Below are positions 1 to 5,032 of a DNA stretch of 17,187 nt, one piece after another. Origin of the DNA: Eubacteriales bacterium (GTDB lineage: Bacteria; Bacillota; Clostridia; Peptostreptococcales; Anaerovoracaceae); the NCBI GenBank assembly GCA_029098205.1, contig JAQXNW010000075.1, positions 1 to 17,187 on the forward strand, read 5' to 3'. The notes beneath the pieces are model-generated. The model did no database searches. It was not told the origin of the DNA and worked only from the letters and a program-made list of their open reading frames with translations. Positions within the stretch are counted from its first letter, which is position 1; each line of letters begins with the position of its first letter. The position numbers and the translations under genes are program-made.

Positions 1-870
1 TTCATCCCGGAAATAATCCACAAGATACCGGATCATCCGCCGGACAAGCGGAGGCGCGGTATCCATCGAATCCAGATAAATTCCCTCTGTAATATACTGA
101 GGAGGATTAAACGGACGAATCACCGCTTCTTTCACGCGGTCCTGCGTCGTATGAAGATTCGTCACCACAATGCCGAACCCATGCTCCGCCATCGCAAATG
201 CCGTATTTGTCTCTACCGTCGTATATTTAATATCCGGTTCAACGCCAAATTTCTCAAGAATTCCCATCGCGTCCGGATCCCGTCCGTAGGCAGGCATAAT
301 TAAAGGCTGGTTCTCCAGCTCTTCAGGCGCAATTTTTTCTTTTCTTGCCAGAGGATGCTCCGAAGGCAGAACACAGACCATCTGATCGTCCATCAAAGGG
401 ATCCATTCATACCGGTTGTTTTTCTGAAAACTGCAGATGCAGAAGTCAACCTCATCCTTCTCCAGCATCTCGTCCAGCTGCTGCTGCTGTCCCTCCCGGA
501 TCTTAATCGATACATCCGGAAATTCTTTCTGAAAACGCTGAATAATTTTCGGAAGAAGCCGGATCGCGATGCCGCTGAAAGCGCCGATCTTCACTTCTCC
601 GTTTATTTCCTTGCGGAGCTCAAAAGCCTGATTCTCCAGCGTCTGATTCACACGAATCAGTTCACGGAGAATCGGAATGATCTTTTCTCCGTTGCTTGTC
701 AAAGATATCCCTGAATGCCCTCTTCGAATAACCGGAAAACCAAGCTCGTTCTCCACTGAATCTACATTATAGCTTACTCCAGCTGTTGTATATCCAAGCT
801 TCGCAGCCGCCGCCGAAAGGCTGCCGCAATCGATCGCTTCCAGTAAAATTCTGCATTTATCAATATCCAT
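1..870 (-). CDS. LysR-family transcriptional regulator, 3' end cut by window edge
   Basis: The frame is open from the ATG at 870 to the window edge, giving 290 residues that begin MDIDKCRILLEAIDCGSLSA. The family is usually 290-310 residues, so only a few C-terminal residues are missing. Residues about 3-60 form the winged helix-turn-helix (SLSAAAAKLGYTTAGVS, then ELGFPVIRR and the wing region GISLTSNGEKI). From about residue 90 (EVKIGAFSGIA) the periplasmic-binding-protein-like effector domain follows, with the typical IRLLPKIIQRFQKEFPDV segment. A Shine-Dalgarno AAAGGAG lies 7 nt before the ATG. The gene has its own promoter and lies downstream of kal in the same orientation, separated from it by a terminator. 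The effector is unknown. Control of the adjacent kal or bcd genes is an inference from position only. The family call is firm, the specific role is not. Confidence 0.93.
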   Translation of the reverse strand, partial: MDIDKCRILLEAIDCGSLSAAAAKLGYTTAGVSYNVDSVENELGFPVIRRGHSGISLTSNGEKIIPILRELIRVNQTLENQAFELRKEINGEVKIGAFSGIAIRLLPKIIQRFQKEFPDVSIKIREGQQQQLDEMLEKDEVDFCICSFQKNNRYEWIPLMDDQMVCVLPSEHPLARKEKIAPEELENQPLIMPAYGRDPDAMGILEKFGVEPDIKYTTVETNTAFAMAEHGFGIVVTNLHTTQDRVKEAVIRPFNPPQYITEGIYLDSMDTAPPLVRRMIRYLVDYFRDE

Positions 871-923
871 GCGCGAGCTCCTTTCTATACTGATGCGTAA
901 CGGCGTTAAGATTTTCTTAAATA

Positions 924-952
924 AGGATACTTTTATTACCTGAAATAGTCAA
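924..952 (-). promoter_or_regulatory. Predicted promoter of the LysR-type regulator gene
   Basis: Read on the minus strand, a -35 box TTGACT (952-947) is followed after 17 bp by a -10 box TATCCT (929-924). This leaves a leader of about 45 nt before the ATG at 870. The -35 matches 5 of 6 consensus bases and the -10 matches 4 of 6. Confidence 0.6.
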
Positions 953-954
953 TA

Positions 955-984
955 GAAAAGCCGAAAAAACAGTTTTCTCCGGCT
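955..984 (-). terminator. Possible second terminator after kal, abutting the regulator promoter
   Basis: On the minus strand the sequence folds into an AGCCG/CGGCT stem (984-980 with 963-959) that continues through A-T and G-U pairs to a short ACTG loop. It is followed by a short T-run (TTTC). It lies just downstream of the stronger terminator at 1008-1033 and ends right before the regulator's -35 box. The T-tract is short, so this is a tentative call. Confidence 0.4.
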
Positions 985-1007
985 CACAGAAGAACGCTTT
1001 CTCCCAT

Positions 1008-1033
1008 AAAAAAAGCGGTGCCATAGGCACCGC
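1008..1033 (-). terminator. Strong intrinsic terminator of kal
   Basis: On the minus strand there is a perfect 8-bp GC-rich stem (GCGGTGCC / GGCACCGC) with a 3-nt loop (TAT), followed directly by seven T residues. It lies about 70 nt past the kal stop codon and separates kal from the LysR-type gene. Confidence 0.92.
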
Positions 1034-1051
1034 CCACATAATCGTTTCCCA

Positions 1052-1079
1052 TGCAGGTTTCCCTGCAGAACAACCTGCA
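1052..1079 (-). other. Hairpin in the kal 3' untranslated region
   Basis: Perfect 8-bp inverted repeats (TGCAGGTT and AACCTGCA) flank a 12-nt loop between the kal stop codon and the terminator. On the minus strand no T-run follows it, so it is not itself a terminator. It may stabilise the 3' end of the transcript. Confidence 0.4.
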
Positions 1080-1100
1080 AAAAACTTATGTTTCGCTGAA

Positions 1101-1550
1101 TTACTTCTCAGCCATTGCTTTCTTGTAGTCAGCAACGAACTCCGGATCCGCATAGTCGAATCTCTGAAGCGGCTGCTTAACAACCAGTGTACCAGTTCCT
1201 TCTGCGCAGAGTACAGGCTCTTTCAGTACGTTCGCAGCGGAAAGCTCGCACTCCGGATCTCTTGCATCTTCCAGATACTTGTAAGCTTCGAATTTGCAAG
1301 TCAGGTGAGACTTTCCAGCCTCGATGATCTCACCGGTGTACTCCATGAAGTCACCAGCATATACCGGAGCTGTGTAACGAACATTGCTGTAGCCCAGGAA
1401 CAGGGACTCATCTCCGAACAGTCTGATCGCAAGCTCTGTGCCTACATCTCCCCAAACTGTAACGATGTGAGCACCTTCAACGAGCTCTCCAGCATAATGA
1501 GCGTCCGAAGCGGACATGTGCATTTTCAGCGAAACTTTTCTACCGATCAT
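1101..1550 (-). CDS. kal: 3-aminobutyryl-CoA ammonia-lyase (lysine fermentation)
   Basis: A 149-residue protein of the hotdog-fold Kal family, which converts L-3-aminobutyryl-CoA to crotonyl-CoA and ammonia late in anaerobic lysine fermentation. The family pattern is dense: SASDAHYAGELVEGA at residues 13-27, GDVGTELAIR at 34-43, GDESLFLGY at 46-54 and APVYAGDFMEYTGE at 61-74. The start chosen is the ATG at 1550, because AAGGAGG lies 7 nt before it. A longer frame back to 1604 is excluded because its start falls inside the -10 box. The gene has its own promoter and terminator. Its product crotonyl-CoA is the substrate of the Bcd/Etf enzymes coded just upstream. The usual partners (kamA, kamDE, kdd, kce) are not in this window. 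Another hotdog CoA enzyme is possible but less likely. Confidence 0.87.
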   Translation of the reverse strand: MIGRKVSLKMHMSASDAHYAGELVEGAHIVTVWGDVGTELAIRLFGDESLFLGYSNVRYTAPVYAGDFMEYTGEIIEAGKSHLTCKFEAYKYLEDARDPECELSAANVLKEPVLCAEGTGTLVVKQPLQRFDYADPEFVADYKKAMAEK

Positions 1551-1602
1551 TGGTAAATCCTCCTTGATTCTTTTCAAATGCTTTATTAACATCTGTAGGT
1601 TC

Positions 1603-1630
1603 ATTATAACATGAATCTAAATTCTAACAA
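1603..1630 (-). promoter_or_regulatory. Predicted promoter of kal
   Basis: On the minus strand, TTGTTA (1630-1625) and a perfect TATAAT (1608-1603) are spaced by 16 bp. Transcription would start near 1596, giving a leader of about 45 nt. This makes kal a unit separate from bcd-etfBA. Confidence 0.7.
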
Positions 1631-1664
1631 TAATAAAATCTCTATAAGCAGATTCAGAAATGCT

Positions 1665-1728
1665 ATATACAATATTCAGTATATGTAATCATCTCTGTCT
1701 GAAGAACTGCAAAGTACTTCAATACTTT
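1665..1728 (-). promoter_or_regulatory. Two dyads upstream of the kal promoter, candidate operators
   Basis: There are two perfect 6-bp dyads. One is ATATAC/GTATAT with an 8-bp spacer (1665-1670 and 1679-1684). The other is AAAGTA/TACTTT with a 6-bp spacer (1711-1716 and 1723-1728). The first is centred about 78 bp before the predicted kal start. That is close to where LysR-type regulators bind, and its ATAC...GTAT symmetry resembles their T-N11-A class of site. Assignment to any regulator is inference. Confidence 0.35.
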
Positions 1729-1736
1729 CCCATTTT

Positions 1737-1769
1737 AGAAAGGAGCAGCTCCCAAAAAGGGAACTGCTC
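1737..1769 (-). terminator. Intrinsic terminator after etfA
   Basis: On the minus strand an 11-bp stem (GAGCAGTTCCC with GGGAGCTGCTC, one U-G pair) encloses a 5-nt T loop and is followed by a weak T-rich stretch, CTTTCT. It lies about 40 nt past the etfA stop. A further small dyad, CTGAAT/ATTCAG, sits at 1776-1790 between the two. The tail is imperfect, so partial read-through into kal is possible. Confidence 0.65.
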
Positions 1770-1810
1770 GATTATCTGAATATAATTCAGCGGGGTACAC
1801 AATCTCAGAT

Positions 1811-2830
1811 TTATACTTCCTGGCTCTTCTTATAAGCTCTGATCTTCTCTGTAACAGCCGGTACGACTTTCTTCAGGTCTCCGACAACGCCAAGGTCCGC
1901 CAGCTGCATCATCGGGCAGCTCTCGTCCTTATTGATGGCGATGATGTACTCAGAATCCTCCATACCTGCAAGATGCTGGATCGCACCGGAAATTCCGCAT
2001 GCCATGTAGAGATCCGGACGAACGGTCTTTCCTGTCTGTCCAACCTGACGAGCCTTCTCGATCCAGCCGCTGTCGACGCCGATACGGGACGAAGAAACTT
2101 CTCCGCCGTTGAATTCCTTCGCAAGTTCACGGAGCGGCTCATATCCTTCCGGACCGCCGACACCGCGTCCTCCGGAAATCAGAACCTTCGCGTTTGTGAT
2201 ATCAACCGGCTTCTCTTCATTCTGAACAACTTCCAGAATTTCAACGTTCATATCCGCTTCAGAAATGCCTGCGTCGAATTTTTCAATTGTGCCGGTCGCT
2301 CCCGGATTTCTCTTAGGAAGCGGCATAACGCCCGGACGGACTGTCGCCATCTGCGGACGATACTTCCGAATCAGAATCGTCGCCATGATATTTCCGCCGA
2401 AAGCCGGACGAGTCATGCGGAGAAGACCCTTATCCTCTGTATCGCTCTTGTCAATGGCAAGACCTGTGCAGTCCGCGGTAAGACCTGTGTGTACTCTTCC
2501 TGCAACACGTGGCGCAATGTCACGTCCGATCGAGGACGCTCCGAACAGAACGATGTTCGGGTCTTTCGCCTTAATCAGATTGTAAACTGCCTTCGCATAC
2601 GGCTCTGTCGTATACTCTTTCAGAACCGGATTGTCGATCAGAATAACATGCTTTGCACCATATTCAAAGCATTCCTTCGCCTGATCTTCAATTTTGTCTC
2701 CCAGGAGAACCGCATATACTTCCTGGCCGAGATCCTGCGCCAGCTCGTTCGCGATTCCGATCAGTTCCATGGTGACCTTCTGAACAACGCCGTCGCGCTG
2801 CTCAGCGATTACATAAATATCTTTACTCAT
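1811..2830 (-). CDS. etfA: Electron transfer flavoprotein alpha subunit
   Basis: A 339-residue EtfA. With EtfB it forms the flavoprotein that passes electrons to butyryl-CoA dehydrogenase in the cytoplasm. The N-terminal alpha/beta domain spans about 1-200. The C-terminal FAD domain shows GGRGVGG (220-226), the flavin-binding RQVGQTGKTVRPDLYMACGI (261-280) and SGAIQHLAGM (281-290). NKDESCPMMQLADLGVVGD at 300-318 completes the family signature. There is no N-terminal ferredoxin-like extension. GGGAGG lies 9 nt before the ATG, and the gene follows etfB after 18 nt, so the two are co-transcribed and probably translationally coupled. In Clostridia this Etf type with Bcd can bifurcate electrons from NADH to crotonyl-CoA and ferredoxin. 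That role is inferred from context. Confidence 0.96.
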   Translation of the reverse strand: MSKDIYVIAEQRDGVVQKVTMELIGIANELAQDLGQEVYAVLLGDKIEDQAKECFEYGAKHVILIDNPVLKEYTTEPYAKAVYNLIKAKDPNIVLFGASSIGRDIAPRVAGRVHTGLTADCTGLAIDKSDTEDKGLLRMTRPAFGGNIMATILIRKYRPQMATVRPGVMPLPKRNPGATGTIEKFDAGISEADMNVEILEVVQNEEKPVDITNAKVLISGGRGVGGPEGYEPLRELAKEFNGGEVSSSRIGVDSGWIEKARQVGQTGKTVRPDLYMACGISGAIQHLAGMEDSEYIIAINKDESCPMMQLADLGVVGDLKKVVPAVTEKIRAYKKSQEV

Positions 2831-2848
2831 CTTCTGTGCCCTCCCATG

Positions 2849-3649
2849 TTAAATCAGATGTCTTTCGACCAGTTTAGCTACAATCGCATCCGCAGCCTGC
2901 TCCGGTGTAAGATCCGTCAGAACTTCACCAGCCGCTCTGGCCTGTTTCGTGAAAGACTTGACAACATTTGTCGGGGAACCCTTGATTCCGATCCAGTCCG
3001 GATTCAGCTTATCCTTAAGATCGTCAAATCCGATGACCTTCACTTCCGAATTGTATGCGTCAACCAGCTTGCCGACGTTCATGTATCTCGGCTCTCTGAG
3101 CTCCTGGATCGCAGTGATCAGGCACGGAAGCTGAACCTTCAGCACGTGCGCCTTATCTTCGAACTGTCTCTTAACGATAATGCTCTTTCCGTCTTCACCG
3201 AGCTTCAGATCTTCCGCATAGGAAACCTGCGGAATATGGAGCTGCTCCGCAATCTGCGGACCAACCTGCGCGGTATCTCCGTCGATCGCCTGACGACCGG
3301 TGATAACCAGATCAAATCCGATCTCTTTCAGAGCAGCCGCGATGATCGTCGCCGTTGCGTACGTATCCGATCCTCCGAATTCTCTTCCGGAAACCAGATA
3401 TGCGTCATCCGCTCCCATCGCGAGCGCTTCGCGAAGAGCAACGTCCGCCTGCGGCGGTCCCATGGAAACGACCGAAACGGTCGTGCCATCATTCAGTTTC
3501 TCACGGATCTGAAGCGCCGCTTCCAGTCCAGACTTGTCGTCACGGTTGATGATGCTGGGAACACCGTCTCTGATCAGAGTATTGGTTTTCGGATCGAGCT
3601 TTACCTCGGCGGTATCCGGCACCTGTTTAATGCAAACCAAAATTTTCAT
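2849..3649 (-). CDS. etfB: Electron transfer flavoprotein beta subunit
   Basis: A 266-residue EtfB, the partner of EtfA. Visible family landmarks are MKILVCIKQVPDTAEVKLDP at the N-terminus, SMGPPQADVALREALAMGAD (62-81) and ITGRQAIDGDTAQVGPQIAE (116-135), the nucleotide- or flavin-binding stretch. The classic EtfB signature is LREPRYMNVGKL (184-195). Length is normal for the family. GGGAGG lies 10 nt upstream of the ATG. The 18-nt gaps to bcd before it and etfA after it show one operon. In bifurcating enzymes the beta subunit carries the FAD that takes electrons from NADH. The stretch at 116-135 is consistent with such an enzyme but does not prove bifurcation. Confidence 0.96.
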   Translation of the reverse strand: MKILVCIKQVPDTAEVKLDPKTNTLIRDGVPSIINRDDKSGLEAALQIREKLNDGTTVSVVSMGPPQADVALREALAMGADDAYLVSGREFGGSDTYATATIIAAALKEIGFDLVITGRQAIDGDTAQVGPQIAEQLHIPQVSYAEDLKLGEDGKSIIVKRQFEDKAHVLKVQLPCLITAIQELREPRYMNVGKLVDAYNSEVKVIGFDDLKDKLNPDWIGIKGSPTNVVKSFTKQARAAGEVLTDLTPEQAADAIVAKLVERHLI

Positions 3650-3667
3650 TGTATTCTGCCCTCCCGT

Positions 3668-4813
3668 TTACTTCAACTTCGCGCCGGAAATAATCATCTT
3701 CATGACTTCCGATGTGCCTTCGTAGATCTCAGTGATCTTAGCATCACGCATCGCTCTTTCAACAGGATATTCACGGCAATAGCCATATCCGCCCATCATC
3801 TGTACCGCGTAACGTGTTACCTGGTTCGCTACATCCGAAGCGAAGAGCTTCGCTTCTGCAGCCTTCACCGCAATATTCTCACCATTATCCGCAGCAACCG
3901 CAGCTCTTCTTACCATCATTCTAGCTGCTTCGATCTTCGTCTGCATCTCGGCGATCTGGAACTGCGTGTTCTGGAACTTCGTGATCGGCTTTCCGAACTG
4001 CTTTCTTTCCTTCGCGTATTCAATCGCGTTGTCAAGAGCACCCTGTGCAAGACCAACCGACTGCGCCGCGATTCCGATACGTCCGTTGTTCAGAGCGTTC
4101 ATGGCGATCTTAAATCCGCCGTTCAGCTTGCCAAGGATTCTGTCCTTCGGAACTCTGACGTTATCATAAGAAACGATGCAGTTCGAAGCCGCGCGGATAC
4201 CCATTCTCTCGATGTTATCCGAAATATCGATTCCCGGCATCTCTTTCAGATCAACGATGAATGCGGTGAGGCCCTTAGAAGCCGGAACAGAACGATCCGT
4301 AAGCGCGAATACGACGCATGTGTCCGCGAAACCGGAGTTCGTCGTGAAAATCTTGGATCCTGTGATCACATAATCATCGCCGTCTTCAACTGCGACTGTC
4401 TGCGCACCCTGTACATCAGAACCCGCTCCCGGCTCTGTAAGACCGAAGCATCCGATCTTGGATCCGTCAACGAGCGGACGCAGGAATTTCTGCTTCTGCT
4501 CTTCAGTTCCGTAGCTGTTGATGCAGCTGCAGCAAAGAGACGTATGTACGGAAATCGTGATTCCTGTACTTCCGTCAACCTTGGATACCTCTTCCATACA
4601 CTGCGTGTATGCAAGCTCATCGGCACCCTGTCCGCCATACTCCTTGGAATAAGGGATTCCGAAGAATCCGTATCTCTGCATTTTCTGCAGAAGTTCCATA
4701 TCGTACTGTTCTGCCTCATCCATATCTTTCGCAATCGGAGCAATCTCAGTTTCCGCGAAGTTGCGGAAAAGCGTCTCCATAAGCTGATGAGGCTTATCCA
4801 ATGTGAAATCCAT
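3668..4813 (-). CDS. bcd: Butyryl-CoA dehydrogenase (short-chain acyl-CoA dehydrogenase)
   Basis: A 381-residue flavin-dependent acyl-CoA dehydrogenase, first gene of bcd-etfB-etfA. It reduces crotonyl-CoA to butyryl-CoA using electrons from EtfAB. Signatures include CFGLTEPGAGSDVQGAQT in the substrate/FAD region, ERKQFGKPITKFQNTQFQIA in the C-terminal helical domain and QMMGGYGYCREYPVERAMRD. The catalytic base lies in IYEGTSE near the C-terminus (Glu365 by this numbering). The start ATG at 4813 has TAGGAGG 5 nt upstream. Gene order bcd-etfB-etfA without thl, crt or hbd differs from the classic butyrate cluster and fits supply of crotonyl-CoA from another route, such as kal. A branched-chain or other short-chain acyl-CoA specificity cannot be excluded from sequence. 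Confidence 0.92.
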   Translation of the reverse strand: MDFTLDKPHQLMETLFRNFAETEIAPIAKDMDEAEQYDMELLQKMQRYGFFGIPYSKEYGGQGADELAYTQCMEEVSKVDGSTGITISVHTSLCCSCINSYGTEEQKQKFLRPLVDGSKIGCFGLTEPGAGSDVQGAQTVAVEDGDDYVITGSKIFTTNSGFADTCVVFALTDRSVPASKGLTAFIVDLKEMPGIDISDNIERMGIRAASNCIVSYDNVRVPKDRILGKLNGGFKIAMNALNNGRIGIAAQSVGLAQGALDNAIEYAKERKQFGKPITKFQNTQFQIAEMQTKIEAARMMVRRAAVAADNGENIAVKAAEAKLFASDVANQVTRYAVQMMGGYGYCREYPVERAMRDAKITEIYEGTSEVMKMIISGAKLK

Positions 4814-4839
4814 ATGTACCTCCTACTGAATTAAAATTT

Positions 4840-4865
4840 ACTGGCTGGCAGAACTGCCGGACAGT
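4840..4865 (-). promoter_or_regulatory. Imperfect palindrome in the bcd leader, candidate operator
   Basis: Two 12-bp arms (4840-4851 and 4854-4865) match at 10 of 12 positions around a 2-bp centre, reading ACTGGCTGGCAG on one arm. It lies between the predicted start of transcription (about 4884) and the Shine-Dalgarno of bcd. It could be a repressor site or a leader hairpin. It does not match the Rex operator consensus. Confidence 0.4.
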
Positions 4866-4890
4866 AAAAATCAAATCAATTGACGGAAAT

Positions 4891-4919
4891 ATTATATCCT
4901 ATGGAATGATCATATGCAA
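4891..4919 (-). promoter_or_regulatory. Predicted promoter of bcd-etfB-etfA
   Basis: On the minus strand a perfect TATAAT (4896-4891) has TTGCAT (4919-4914) 17 bp upstream. The start point would be near 4884, giving a leader of about 70 nt. Confidence 0.75.
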
Positions 4920-4952
4920 TATAACAGGGGTCTAAAAATCTCTTAAAGCACG

Positions 4953-4983
4953 TTCAAAAATACAATTCGATCTATTCAAAAAT
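4953..4983. repeat. Direct repeat TTCAAAAAT upstream of the bcd promoter
   Basis: TTCAAAAAT occurs at 4953-4961 and 4975-4983, a 22-bp period, equal to about two helical turns. It lies upstream of the bcd -35 box. A second pair, ATATTCACG, lies at 5011-5019 and 5023-5031 with a 12-bp period, just past the stop codon of the GTPase-nuclease gene. The first pair is placed where an activator could bind. No regulator is identified. Confidence 0.35.
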
Positions 4984-5032
4984 CGCATGCATTCAGGAAA
5001 GCTCCACTCAATATTCACGCCTATATTCACGT

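Noticed and set aside
1551..1604. Longer start for kal at 1604
   Set aside because: That ATG overlaps the predicted -10 box and has no ribosome site. The ATG at 1550 has AAGGAGG at good spacing and fits the family N-terminus.
1973..4834. A plus-strand open frame of 953 codons opposite bcd, etfB and etfA
   Set aside because: It lies wholly antisense to three recognised genes, has no known domain, and its Arg/Ser/Leu-rich composition is what a mirror frame of these genes gives.
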